59,309 nucleotides of DNA, taken from assembly GCA_036172265.1 (NCBI GenBank), contig JASFBA010000034.1, positions 1 to 59,309 of the forward strand, read 5' to 3'. The notes beneath the pieces were generated by a model. The model was not told the origin of the DNA and made no database searches. It saw only the letters and a program-made list of their open reading frames with translations. The position numbers and the translations under genes were made by a program. Shown piece after piece: positions 6,928-14,493 of this stretch (positions within the stretch are counted from its first letter, which is position 1; every line of letters begins with the position of its first letter). The DNA comes from JASFBA01 sp036172265 (GTDB lineage Bacteria; Chloroflexota; Chloroflexia; DTKN01).

Positions 6928-8081
6928 CCGAACGAGTCGCCATCGTGGGGGTTGGATGGTACGGCTTCCGGTCCATCACCCCTGAAGTCTCCTACAAGGA
7001 GATGATGTACGAGGCGGCGGTACGGGCCTATCACGATGCTGGAATCGACCCCCGCCGGGATGTGGACTCTTTCGTCACGGTAGCGGAGGATTTCAACGAA
7101 GGCACCAGCATCTTTGACGAATACACTCCCGACCAGATGGGGGGTGTCCTCCGCCCGAACGAGACCATTCCCGGCGAAGGGCTGCACGGCCTGGCCACCG
7201 CCTATATGCAGATCAAGACAGGCCTGATTCGTGTGGCCGTTGTGGAGGCCCACTCCAAGGTTTCCAACATCCTCCATCCGGCCCACATCCTGGCCTACGC
7301 CATGGACCCGGTCTACAACCGTCCCCTGGGCCTTCACCCCTACTTCATCGCCGGATTGGAGATGCAGCGCTACCTTTTCGAAACCGGTGCAACGCTGGAA
7401 CAGTGCGCCCAGGTGGTGGTGAAGAACCGCCAGAACGCTCTCCTCAATCCGCTGGCCGCCTACCCGGCCGAACTTTCCCTGGCCGACGTGCTCGATTCCG
7501 AACCGGTGGCTGAACCGCTTACCCGCCTGATGGTGGCCCCGCCGGCCGACGGCTGCATCGTCATGGTGCTGGCCGCCGAGGAAGTGGCCAGAGCCCTCAC
7601 CGACACCCCCATCTGGATCCAGGGCCTCGGCTGGGCCAACGGCTCCTATAGCCTGGAGAACCGCGATTGGGTGGAACTGGATTACGTCCGGCAGGCAGCC
7701 GAGATGGCCTACCGCACCGCCGGAATCCGCTACCCGCGCGAGATCATCGACTTCGTCGAACTGGACGACGCCTTCGCCTACAAGGAACTCCAGCACCTGG
7801 AGGCCCTCTCCCTCTGCCGGCCGGGCGAGGCCGGCATCCTCACCGTCGAAGGCGCTACCTCTCTGGATGGAGACCTTCCGGTCAACCCCTCCGGCGGTTC
7901 GCTGGGCTGCGGCCACCTCTTGGAGGCCTCGGGCCTGGCCCGTGCCCTGGAGGTCGTCCTCCAACTGCGGGGCGAGGCCGGCGCCCACCAACTCCCCGAC
8001 GTGGCCGTTGGCATGGCCATGGGTTGGCGTGGCCTCCCCACCACCAGCGCCGCCGTAGCCATCCTCGCCCGGGAAGACTGA
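6924..8081 (+). CDS. Thiolase-fold protein lacking the usual catalytic Cys (acetyl-CoA acetyltransferase-like / Ltp2-like)
   Basis: A 385-residue member of the SCP-x-type thiolase family. Start is GTG with AAGGAGG at 6911-6917. The C-terminal signature NPSGGSLGCGHLLEASGLARALEVVLQLRGEAG (read in pieces) is clear. By eye the segment aligned with the catalytic CxSG of true thiolases reads PGEG (residues ~83-86), so the nucleophilic Cys is missing. The usual HDxF motif reads DDAF. Cys-less members of this family, such as Ltp2 in steroid side-chain breakdown, act as retro-aldolases together with DUF35 proteins. The next three genes are another such protein and two DUF35 proteins, so a heteromeric acyl-CoA aldolase or transfer complex is likely. 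Substrate unknown. Confidence 0.85.
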   Translation: MTERVAIVGVGWYGFRSITPEVSYKEMMYEAAVRAYHDAGIDPRRDVDSFVTVAEDFNEGTSIFDEYTPDQMGGVLRPNETIPGEGLHGLATAYMQIKTGLIRVAVVEAHSKVSNILHPAHILAYAMDPVYNRPLGLHPYFIAGLEMQRYLFETGATLEQCAQVVVKNRQNALLNPLAAYPAELSLADVLDSEPVAEPLTRLMVAPPADGCIVMVLAAEEVARALTDTPIWIQGLGWANGSYSLENRDWVELDYVRQAAEMAYRTAGIRYPREIIDFVELDDAFAYKELQHLEALSLCRPGEAGILTVEGATSLDGDLPVNPSGGSLGCGHLLEASGLARALEVVLQLRGEAGAHQLPDVAVGMAMGWRGLPTTSAAVAILARED

Positions 8082-8094
8082 AAGGAGGAAAACG

Positions 8095-9261
8095 ATGAAG
8101 ATGCGTCGCGTAGCCGTGGTCGGCGCGGGGATGACCAAGTTCGTCCGCCGGGCCCTGGAGACGGCCGACGAACTTTCCTGGCAGGCCACCCAAATGGCCC
8201 TGGACTCCTGCGGCCTGACGCTGGACGACATTGATGCCGTGGCCTCGGGCACGGCGCCCGACGCCTTCGACGGCGTCCACATGAACAGCGAATACCTCTG
8301 CCCCGGCTCGGGAGGCTGGAACAAGCCCTTTATCCGCTGCTACGTCGGCGGAGGCACCGGCGTCATGGCCGTCATCCACGGTTGGTATCACGTCGCCAGC
8401 GGCCTCTTCGACACCTGCCTTGTGGTCTGCGAGGAGAAGATGTCCTCCTGCCAACCCCACCCGCAGGGGGCCTTCCTCACCATCTTCGACCACACCCTGG
8501 AGCGCCCGCTGGGGCCGAACCTCCTCTGGATCTTTGCCATGGAGATGAACGCCTATATGCAGCGCTACGGCCTCAGCCATCGGGACATCGCCCTGGTGAC
8601 GGTCAAGAACCGCCGAAACGCCAAGGACCACCCCTGTGCGCTCCTGGGCGAGGACATCACCGTGGACGACGTCCTCAACTCTGAAGTGATGGCCTGGCCG
8701 GTGCGCCGGCTGGACGTCAGCCCCATCTCCGACGGCGCAGTGGCCATCGTGCTGGCCTCCGATAAGGTAGCCCATCGCCTGACCGACAAGCCGGTCTGGA
8801 TCGAGGGCGTGGGCTGGAGCCTGGAGACGGCCTACTGGACCAACCGAGACCTCTCCTACCCCCAGCAGGTGGAGGAGGCGGCGCGCATGGCCTACCAGAT
8901 GGCCGGCATCACCGAACCCCGGAAGCAGATCCACATCGCCGAACCCTATGACCCCTTCGACTACAAGGAACTGCACCACCTGGAGGGGCTGCTTCTGGCC
9001 GACAAGGGCAAGGCCCCTGAGATGACGGCGCTGGGCATCACCCGGCGCGACGGCGACCTTCCGGTTTGCCCCTCAGGCGGCCTCCTGGGGGTAGGCAATC
9101 CCATCGCCGCCGCAGGCCTGATGAAGGTGGCCGAACTCTTCTGGCAACTGCGGGGCGAGGCCGGCGCCCGCCAGGTGCCGGGCAACCCGAAACGCGGCCT
9201 GGCTCAGGCCTGGGGCGACCTCATGCAGGTCGGCACCGTAGTCATCCTGGGCGTGGCTTAG
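8095..9261 (+). CDS. Second thiolase-fold protein, catalytic residues altered
   Basis: A 388-residue paralogue of the preceding gene, 13 bp downstream with an AAAGGAGGAAAACG ribosome site. The position of the thiolase nucleophile reads GGTG (residues ~86-89), four residues after a Cys (RCYVGGG). The HDxF-like site reads YDPF. The HPxGAxG motif near the C-terminus reads NPIAAAG, losing the catalytic His. The rest of the fold is intact, ending with LFWQLRGEAGARQV. The two thiolase-like genes differ in which residues are lost, so they may form a heterodimer in which one subunit is structural, as seen in other thiolase/DUF35 assemblies. The aldolase interpretation is inference from family precedent. 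Confidence 0.85.
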   Translation: MKMRRVAVVGAGMTKFVRRALETADELSWQATQMALDSCGLTLDDIDAVASGTAPDAFDGVHMNSEYLCPGSGGWNKPFIRCYVGGGTGVMAVIHGWYHVASGLFDTCLVVCEEKMSSCQPHPQGAFLTIFDHTLERPLGPNLLWIFAMEMNAYMQRYGLSHRDIALVTVKNRRNAKDHPCALLGEDITVDDVLNSEVMAWPVRRLDVSPISDGAVAIVLASDKVAHRLTDKPVWIEGVGWSLETAYWTNRDLSYPQQVEEAARMAYQMAGITEPRKQIHIAEPYDPFDYKELHHLEGLLLADKGKAPEMTALGITRRDGDLPVCPSGGLLGVGNPIAAAGLMKVAELFWQLRGEAGARQVPGNPKRGLAQAWGDLMQVGTVVILGVA

Positions 9262-9274
9262 AAGGAGGACGAAG

Positions 9275-9808
9275 ATGAGCGAACACATCCCATCCTATCC
9301 GGGCACGCCGCTCAAGGAGCGGGATTTCGCCGAGGGACGGGTCCTCCATATCTGGTGGGTTCCCAAGGCCGATTATGCCTGGGATGCCGGCGTGGCCATC
9401 GGCAAATTCCTGGCCGGCCTGAAGGAGGGCCGCATCCTGGGCATTACCTGCCCTCAGTGCCATCGCGTCCTAGTGCCGCCGCGCATGGTCTGCGAGCACT
9501 GCTTCGTCCCCACCCGTCGCTGGGTGGAACTGCCCGGCACCGGCAGGGTCAAGACCTTCTCTATCTGTACCGTGCGCTGGGATATGGAGCGGCTGGACAC
9601 CCCGATCATCCCGGCGGTCATTGCCCTGGACGGGGCCGAGGCACCCACCGGCGGTGGCGGCGGCTTTATGCACCTCCTGGGCGAGGTCGAACCCACCCCG
9701 GAAGCCGTGCGCATCGGCATGCGGGTAGAAGCAGTCTGGCGGCCGGCCGCGGAACGCACCGCCGCCATCACCGACATCCTCTACTTCCGGCCGATCAAGG
9801 AGGGGTAA
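9275..9808 (+). CDS. DUF35 Zn-ribbon/OB-fold protein (ChsH2/BbsA-like partner)
   Basis: A 177-residue protein with an N-terminal rubredoxin-like zinc ribbon (CPQCHRVLVPPRMVCEHCF near residues 63-81) and a C-terminal OB fold. DUF35 proteins bind acyl-CoA and are obligate partners of thiolase-superfamily enzymes, for example in archaeal acetoacetyl-CoA synthesis, benzylsuccinate degradation and steroid aldolases. It has a longer N-terminus (about 55 residues before the ribbon) than the next gene. An AGGAGGACGAAG ribosome site sets the start, 13 bp after the second thiolase gene. The context argues that it pairs with one of the two thiolase-fold proteins. Confidence 0.88.
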   Translation: MSEHIPSYPGTPLKERDFAEGRVLHIWWVPKADYAWDAGVAIGKFLAGLKEGRILGITCPQCHRVLVPPRMVCEHCFVPTRRWVELPGTGRVKTFSICTVRWDMERLDTPIIPAVIALDGAEAPTGGGGGFMHLLGEVEPTPEAVRIGMRVEAVWRPAAERTAAITDILYFRPIKEG

Positions 9809-9809
9809 G

Positions 9810-10277
9810 ATGGGCCTGACCGAACGCCTGCGCCGCTTCGACGAAGCCATCGCCTGGAAAGGGGAAATTCCCCTCCAGAACCGCTACACCATGGGGCTGG
9901 CCGGCGAGCGCTTCTTCCGCGAAATCAAGGACAACGCCCGCCTGATGGCCACCCATTGCCCCCAGTGTGACTATACCTACCTCCCGCCCCGGTCCTACTG
10001 CGAACGCTGCTTCGCCGAACTCACCGAGTGGGTCGAGGTGCCTTCACGGGGGACGGTCTATGCCTATACCATCGTGCACCTGGACCTGGATGAGCATCCT
10101 CTGGACAAGCCCCGTCTGGCGGCCCTGATCGAGATCGAGGGCTGCGACAGCCTCTTTGTGCACTGCTTGGGCGAGGTGGAGCCGGAGGAGGTCTACATCG
10201 GCATGCCGGTGGAAGCCGTCTTCCAGGAGAAACGCCAGGGCCTGATCACCGACATCGCCTACTTCCGGCCGCTGTAG
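9810..10277 (+). CDS. Second DUF35 Zn-ribbon/OB-fold protein
   Basis: A 155-residue paralogue of the preceding gene with zinc-ribbon cysteines CPQCDYTYLPPRSYCERCF near residues 50-68 and an OB domain ending GLITDIAYFRPL. The start (MGLTERLRRF) lies 1 bp after the previous stop, with AAGGAGGGGTAAG serving as ribosome site across the junction. The 2+2 arrangement of thiolase-like and DUF35 genes suggests two cognate pairs or one A2B2-type heteromer. It is the last gene of the operon; hairpins at 10299-10320 and 10349-10383 follow. Confidence 0.88.
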   Translation: MGLTERLRRFDEAIAWKGEIPLQNRYTMGLAGERFFREIKDNARLMATHCPQCDYTYLPPRSYCERCFAELTEWVEVPSRGTVYAYTIVHLDLDEHPLDKPRLAALIEIEGCDSLFVHCLGEVEPEEVYIGMPVEAVFQEKRQGLITDIAYFRPL

Positions 10278-10298
10278 TCCGGTTCCCGAAACCGGGGA

Positions 10299-10320
10299 TG
10301 GGCCCTTGGCCAAGGGCCCA
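10299..10320. repeat. Perfect 22-bp palindrome after the thiolase operon
   Basis: An exact inverted repeat centred on TTGGCCAA with GGGCCC flanks, 22 bp without a mismatch. It sits between convergent transcription units. As RNA it could only form a cruciform-like hairpin with a minimal loop. It may contribute to termination or bind a dimeric protein; neither is shown. Confidence 0.7.
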
Positions 10321-10348
10321 CCCCCGGTCTTCTTGGGATTTCCCCCCA

Positions 10349-10384
<36 letters not shown>

Positions 10385-10393
10385 TCTTGTTGT

Positions 10394-11062
10394 TCAGGGA
10401 TTGCTCCCCGCCAGCCGGTGCGCCCAGCGCGTCGTTTCGGGAAGGCGATGGTTGGTACAACAGGCCAGGACGTAGCGGATAGCCGTCTCCAGGTCCATCC
10501 GGTGGCCGGGGGAAATGAAGAGCACCTCCTTCGCCGGATGGGAACGGAGGGCGGCACCGATGACCTCTTCCCCATCGTACAGGGGAGACCACTCGCCACG
10601 GAAGGGGCCGGGCTCCCGATAGGTGCCACAGAGGCGCGACTTGGCACAGCCGATGCTCGGAAGGTCCAGGAAAAGCCCCAGGTGGCAGGCCAGGCCAAAG
10701 CGCCGGGGATGAGCCAAGCCCTGTCCGTCGAAGATGACCAGGTCGGGCCAGAGAGTGAGGCGTTCGAAGGCGGCCAGAACGGCCGGCCCTTCCCGAAAAG
10801 AGAGCAGGCCGGGGATGTAGGGAAAACTTACCGGAAGTTCGGCCAGCGCCCGTTCCACTACCGCTAGTTGAGGAAAAGACAGGACGACCACGGCGGCCCG
10901 TGCCCTTTCCCCCCGGAAAGAAACATCCACCCCGGCCACCCGCTCCACCCGTCCCAGGTCGGCCTGAAGGATAACCTGCTGCCGCAATTGCTGCTGCAGA
11001 GCCACGGCCTCCTCAGGAGTTACATCCCAGCGGTGTAACGGGCGAACGGTTCGGCTACCCAT
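10394..11062 (-). CDS. nfi: Endonuclease V (deoxyinosine 3' endonuclease)
   Basis: A 222-residue DNA repair enzyme that nicks DNA one nucleotide 3' of deoxyinosine. Family landmarks are VAGVDVSF (metal-binding Asp) near residue 45, SFPYIPGLLSFREGPAVL near 80-97, VIFDGQGLAHPRRFGLACHLG near 110-130 with the second catalytic Asp, and the Lys-containing CAKSRL. ATG at 11062 gives the usual family length. A 26-residue upstream extension in the same frame lies in repeat-derived sequence and is rejected. It is the last gene of the long minus-strand run. Confidence 0.93.
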   Translation of the reverse strand: MGSRTVRPLHRWDVTPEEAVALQQQLRQQVILQADLGRVERVAGVDVSFRGERARAAVVVLSFPQLAVVERALAELPVSFPYIPGLLSFREGPAVLAAFERLTLWPDLVIFDGQGLAHPRRFGLACHLGLFLDLPSIGCAKSRLCGTYREPGPFRGEWSPLYDGEEVIGAALRSHPAKEVLFISPGHRMDLETAIRYVLACCTNHRLPETTRWAHRLAGSNP

Positions 11063-11065
11063 TTC

Positions 11066-11160
11066 GGGACCTCTGACACACAACCCCGGCAGGGGCGACC
11101 CCCGTAGTCCCCCCCTCGAATCACCCCTACGGGCAACCACAAGGGTTGCCCCTACCCCAC
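11066..11160. repeat. Dispersed REP-like element between nfi and ilvE
   Basis: The interval contains short G/C-rich modules of the kind GGGGCGACCCCCGTAG and the hairpin GGGCAACC-ACAAG-GGTTGCCC (11131-11151, 8-bp stem). It resembles small palindromic interspersed repeats and has no T-run, so it is not a classical terminator. The right edge touches the ilvE stop codon. Confidence 0.55.
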
Positions 11161-12075
11161 CGGTGTCAGCCAGCCATGGCGGTCCTCTGTTTGCCCCTCA
11201 ACGATGGCAAAAAAGGCCTTCTGGAGGCGGGCGGTGACCGGGCCCCGTTCTCCGGAACCGATGGGAATGCCGTCTACGGAGCGGATGGGGGTGATCTCGG
11301 CGGCCGTGCCGGTGAAAAAGGCCTCGTCGGCGATATAGAGGAACTCTCGCGGGAGCATCTGTTCGATCACGGTCAGGCCCAGTTCGCGAGCCAGGGTGAT
11401 GACGGTGTCGCGGGTGATGCCGGGCAAGATGGAGGCGGAAAGCGGCGGGGTATAGAGGACACCGTCGCGCACCAGAAAGAGGTTCTCCCCGCTGCCTTCG
11501 CTCAGATGGCCGAAAACGTCCAGGGCTATACCTTCCTCATATTTCTCACGCACCGCCTCCATCTTGATCAGTTGGGCGTTCATATAGTTGGCCCCGGCCT
11601 TGGCCATGGCCGGAAAGGTGTTCGGAGCCATCCGCGCCCAGGAGGAGACACGGACATCCACCCCTTTCTCCAGCGCCTCCGGCCCCAGGTAACGCCCCCA
11701 CTCAAAGGCCGCCACGACGACCTCGACCGGGCAATTCATGGGGTTGACCCCCAGTTCGCCGTAGCCGCGGAAGACGATGGGACGGATGTAGGCGGAAGAA
11801 AGGCGGTTGACCCGCACCGTCTCGCAGATGACGTAGGCCAGTTCCTCGGCCGGAAAGGGGATCTCCATCCGGTAGATGCGGGCCGAATCGTAGAGGCGCC
11901 GGAGATGGGCCTGAAGCCGGAAGACGGCCGGCCCCCGGGGCGTGGCATAGGCCCGGATCCCCTCAAAGACGCTGGAGCCGTAACTGACGACGTGGGAAAG
12001 GACATGGATACGCGCCTCGCCCCAGGGGACAAAGCGCCCGTTGAACCAGATGACTTCGGCTTCGCGGATCGGCAT
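11152..12075 (-). CDS. ilvE: Branched-chain amino acid aminotransferase
   Basis: A 307-residue fold-type IV PLP enzyme that interconverts Val, Leu and Ile with their 2-oxo acids. Recognisable blocks are VIWFNGRFVPWGEARIHVLSHVVSYGSSVFEGIRAY (read in parts) at the N-terminus, the PLP-lysine region AKAGANYMNAQLIKMEA near residue 150, and the phosphate-binding GITRDTVITLARELG near 215. The length is typical (about 300). AAGGAGGAAAGCC precedes the ATG. A candidate promoter lies at 12103-12131. Confidence 0.95.
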   Translation of the reverse strand: MPIREAEVIWFNGRFVPWGEARIHVLSHVVSYGSSVFEGIRAYATPRGPAVFRLQAHLRRLYDSARIYRMEIPFPAEELAYVICETVRVNRLSSAYIRPIVFRGYGELGVNPMNCPVEVVVAAFEWGRYLGPEALEKGVDVRVSSWARMAPNTFPAMAKAGANYMNAQLIKMEAVREKYEEGIALDVFGHLSEGSGENLFLVRDGVLYTPPLSASILPGITRDTVITLARELGLTVIEQMLPREFLYIADEAFFTGTAAEITPIRSVDGIPIGSGERGPVTARLQKAFFAIVEGQTEDRHGWLTPVG

Positions 12076-12102
12076 GGCTTTCCTCCTTAGCAGCGGCTTG
12101 GC

Positions 12103-12131
12103 CTTACAGAGAGGCGGTTTATTTATGTCAA
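12103..12131 (-). promoter_or_regulatory. Candidate promoter of ilvE
   Basis: On the minus strand a perfect TTGACA (12131-12126) is 17 bp from a weak -10, TGTAAG (12108-12103). The match is partial. Confidence 0.4.
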
Positions 12132-12144
12132 CTCAATCGGTCCC

Positions 12145-13158
12145 TCAAAAGGTCACGCCCAGCCGGCCGTAGAGCGCCCGATAGCCCTCGGCCATACGGG
12201 GATAGGAAAAGAGCGCCTCGGCCCGGGCACGGTTGAATTCGCCCATCCTTCGGCAGAGGGCGGCGTCTGCAGCTAAGTGGCGCACCGCCTCCGCCAGGGC
12301 CGGCACATCGTCCGGCGGACAGAGAAATCCCCCCTCGCCCTCGACAACCAGTTCGGGGAGGGAGGAAGTCCGGGCGGCCACCACCGGCAACCCGCAGGCC
12401 ATTGCCTCGGCCACGGCCAGGCCGAAGCCCTCCAGGCGGGAGGGAAAGATCAGGGCGTGACAGGCGTGGTAGGCCCGGAGGAGGTCCGGCCGGCCCAGCC
12501 GTCCCAAGGCCACCGCTCGGGGGGAACGAATCGCCACCTCGCCCCCTCGCTGGCCGCCGCTGTAATAGAGTTCGCAGCCTTCTCCCAGGCGTTCCAAAAG
12601 GGGGTCCAGGAGGTCGGCCCCTTTGCGGCGGGTGCGGTTGCCGACGAAGAGGAGGCGGAAGGGGGGAACGGCCGGCCGCTCGTGGGGCGGCCGGAAAAAG
12701 TCGGTGTCAATGCCGTTATAGACCACCTGGGCATCGGCGCGACCATAGAGGCGGCGCACCTGCGCCTGGGTGTAGCGGCTGACGCAGGCCACGGCGTCGG
12801 CATGGGCAATGGAGAGGCCGTCGTAGAGGCGTTCCAGGCCGTGGAAGAGGCGCTGGGCCGGCCGGGTATAAGGGCGATAGGAGGGATCGGCGACCAGGTG
12901 ATGGACGGTCACCACGAGCGGCCGGCCGGAGGCGCGTAAGAAAAAGCCGGCCCGGGAGCCAGAGTGCACCAGCCGGGCCGGGCCGGCCCAGTCGCCCCGA
13001 AGCACCAACGGCAGGAGAAAGGGCGCAAAGTTGTAGAGGTGGGGCAGAAGACGCAGCCGGCAGGGAAGGCGAGCCTGTTCCATCGCCTGCTGGATATTCC
13101 CCATCCACACGTCCACACCGCCCCGGGCACGGGGAGAGATATATAACACCATGCTCAC
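12145..13158 (-). CDS. Glycosyltransferase family 4 (GT-B) protein
   Basis: A 337-residue retaining glycosyltransferase. The C-terminal GT-B half has RLLFVGNRTRRKGADLL near residue 170, a Leu-rich turn VALGRLGRPDLLRAYHACHALIFPS, and the nucleotide-sugar motif EGFGLAVAEAMACGLPVVA with both catalytic-region Glu. The N-terminal acceptor domain starts MVLYISPRARGGVDVWMGN. GTG at 13158 overlaps the phosphatase stop (GTGA); an ATG two codons later is an alternative. It would transfer sugar from a nucleotide donor to a lipid, protein or glycan; donor and acceptor are unknown. Linkage to the stressosome genes may be incidental operon packing. Confidence 0.9.
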   Translation of the reverse strand: MSMVLYISPRARGGVDVWMGNIQQAMEQARLPCRLRLLPHLYNFAPFLLPLVLRGDWAGPARLVHSGSRAGFFLRASGRPLVVTVHHLVADPSYRPYTRPAQRLFHGLERLYDGLSIAHADAVACVSRYTQAQVRRLYGRADAQVVYNGIDTDFFRPPHERPAVPPFRLLFVGNRTRRKGADLLDPLLERLGEGCELYYSGGQRGGEVAIRSPRAVALGRLGRPDLLRAYHACHALIFPSRLEGFGLAVAEAMACGLPVVAARTSSLPELVVEGEGGFLCPPDDVPALAEAVRHLAADAALCRRMGEFNRARAEALFSYPRMAEGYRALYGRLGVTF

Positions 13159-13715
13159 CGCACGACCAGCACACAGAGGTCGTCGTCCCGGCCGTAACGC
13201 CCGGCGATCTCTTCGGCCAGGCGCTGGGGGTCTCGCTCAACGCCGAGCAAAGCCTCGTCGCTATGGAAACGGCTGTCAATGCCGTCGCTGTAGAGGATAA
13301 AGGTATCCCCGGGGTGATAGCGGCCCACAAACTCGTGCACCCGAGGCAGGCGGTAGCCTATGATGCCGTTATACGAAATAGGATGAAACGGCTCCTCCGA
13401 AAGGACACAGATGCCGATGTTGCCCACGCCGGCGTAACGCACCTGGCCGGCTTCCTCCACCCGCAACAGTCCCACCACCACTCCTCGCGTGTTGTGCAAG
13501 GCGGAATGACAGGCCCTCAGGATTTCCAGAAGGGGGCGTCCACGATTCTCCCGGATGCACTCCACAGCCAGACGAGCGGCATACGCCGCTTCCTCGCCGC
13601 TGCCCAGGCCGTCCACCAGAGCAAAAAGGGCAAAATCGCTCTCTTCCAAAACCAAATAGGCGTCGCCGGAGATTTCCCGGCCTTCTTTGGGACGAGAAAA
13701 AACGCCGTACTTCAT
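13155..13715 (-). CDS. rsbX: PP2C/SpoIIE-type phosphatase, RsbX-like
   Basis: A 186-residue phosphatase with a PP2C/SpoIIE fold. Metal-binding aspartates are in SGDAYLV near residue 20, ALVDGLGSGEEAA near 37, LYSDGID near 145 and DDDLCVLVV at the C-terminus. Length and lack of an N-terminal regulatory domain match B. subtilis RsbX, which dephosphorylates RsbS and RsbR and resets the stressosome. ATG at 13715 overlaps the rsbT stop (ATGA); ATG at 13724 is an alternative. Its place directly after rsbS-rsbT supports the RsbX role. An RsbU-like role is less likely because the N-terminal RsbT-binding domain is absent. Confidence 0.88.
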   Translation of the reverse strand: MKYGVFSRPKEGREISGDAYLVLEESDFALFALVDGLGSGEEAAYAARLAVECIRENRGRPLLEILRACHSALHNTRGVVVGLLRVEEAGQVRYAGVGNIGICVLSEEPFHPISYNGIIGYRLPRVHEFVGRYHPGDTFILYSDGIDSRFHSDEALLGVERDPQRLAEEIAGRYGRDDDLCVLVVR

Positions 13716-14110
13716 CGCAACCATTTTCGTGCCGTCACCCGGGTCCCTTTTCCTACCTGGGACTCGATTTCGAACTCGTCCATCAACCGCTTGGCCCCCG
13801 GCAGGCCCATGCCCAACCCCCGGGAGGTGCTGTAGCCGTCCTGCATTACCAGGTTGACGTCCTCGATGCCGGGGCCGTGATCCTCGCAAACCACCTCGAT
13901 GCCCTTCTTGTTTCCCCGTTCGACAGGCCGCAGGGTAACGATCCCCTCGCCGGCGTAGAGGACGATGTTGCGGGTCAGTTCGGAGATGGCCGTGGCGATC
14001 CGAGCCTGGTCAATCGTGCCAAATCCCAGGGCCTTGGCCATGTCCCTGCCCTCGACGCGGGCACTCACGATGTCGAGGTCGCTGCGAACAAGGAGGGTGC
14101 GCTCGCTCAT
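13712..14110 (-). CDS. rsbT: RsbT-type serine/threonine kinase (switch protein)
   Basis: A 132-residue GHKL ATPase-fold kinase. It shows the N-box AISELTRNIVLYA near residue 45, the G1 box EDHGPGI near 78, and the G2 box GLGMGLPGAKRLMDEFEIE near 100. RsbT phosphorylates RsbS on Ser and RsbR on Thr within the stressosome and, once released, activates a downstream partner. ATG overlaps the rsbS stop (ATGA). The order rsbR-rsbS-rsbT-rsbX is the classical one. No RsbU phosphatase follows, so the partner activated by RsbT here is unknown. Confidence 0.92.
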   Translation of the reverse strand: MSERTLLVRSDLDIVSARVEGRDMAKALGFGTIDQARIATAISELTRNIVLYAGEGIVTLRPVERGNKKGIEVVCEDHGPGIEDVNLVMQDGYSTSRGLGMGLPGAKRLMDEFEIESQVGKGTRVTARKWLR

Positions 14111-14493
14111 CCCTCGCCCTCCTCCTCCCGCGTCAGCCGCCGCAGGGTAGAGATGCCCTTCTCCAGGTTGAGGGCGGTGATGATGCCCGGAAGTTCCAAT
14201 CCCAGTTCCGTCAGGGTGATGGCCACGGCCGGCTGCAGGCCCGAGACCACCACCCGCGTGCCCATCAGCGCCGCCATCTCCGCCACATCTCCGATCAGCC
14301 GGCCGATGAAACTATCCACAATGTCCACGGCTGTCAGGTCGATGATGAGACCCTTGGCCTTGGTCTCGTGAATCCGCTGCAGGAGGTCATCCCGGAACTG
14401 CACCGCGCTGCGGTCGTGCAGGGCCACCTGGATCGAAGCGACCAGAAAATCCTCGATCTGCAAAATCGGGATACGGATCAACGGAGTTGCCAT
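14107..14493 (-). CDS. rsbS: RsbS-type STAS domain scaffold protein
   Basis: A 128-residue single STAS-domain protein. The segment DLTAVDIVDSFIGRLIGDVA near residues 52-71 carries the serine equivalent to phosphorylated Ser59 of B. subtilis RsbS. SGLQPAVAITLTELG follows. RsbS forms the stressosome core with RsbR and holds RsbT until phosphorylated. The start has AAGGAGGAAGCGAT. It overlaps the upstream rsbR-like gene by 16 bp and rsbT by 4 bp, so stoichiometric coupled translation is likely. Confidence 0.93.
   Translation of the reverse strand: MATPLIRIPILQIEDFLVASIQVALHDRSAVQFRDDLLQRIHETKAKGLIIDLTAVDIVDSFIGRLIGDVAEMAALMGTRVVVSGLQPAVAITLTELGLELPGIITALNLEKGISTLRRLTREEEGEG

Noticed and set aside
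6882..8324. 480-codon minus-strand frame opposite the first thiolase gene
   Set aside because: It is an antisense shadow of a GC-rich gene with clear family motifs on the plus strand; no ribosome site or homology.
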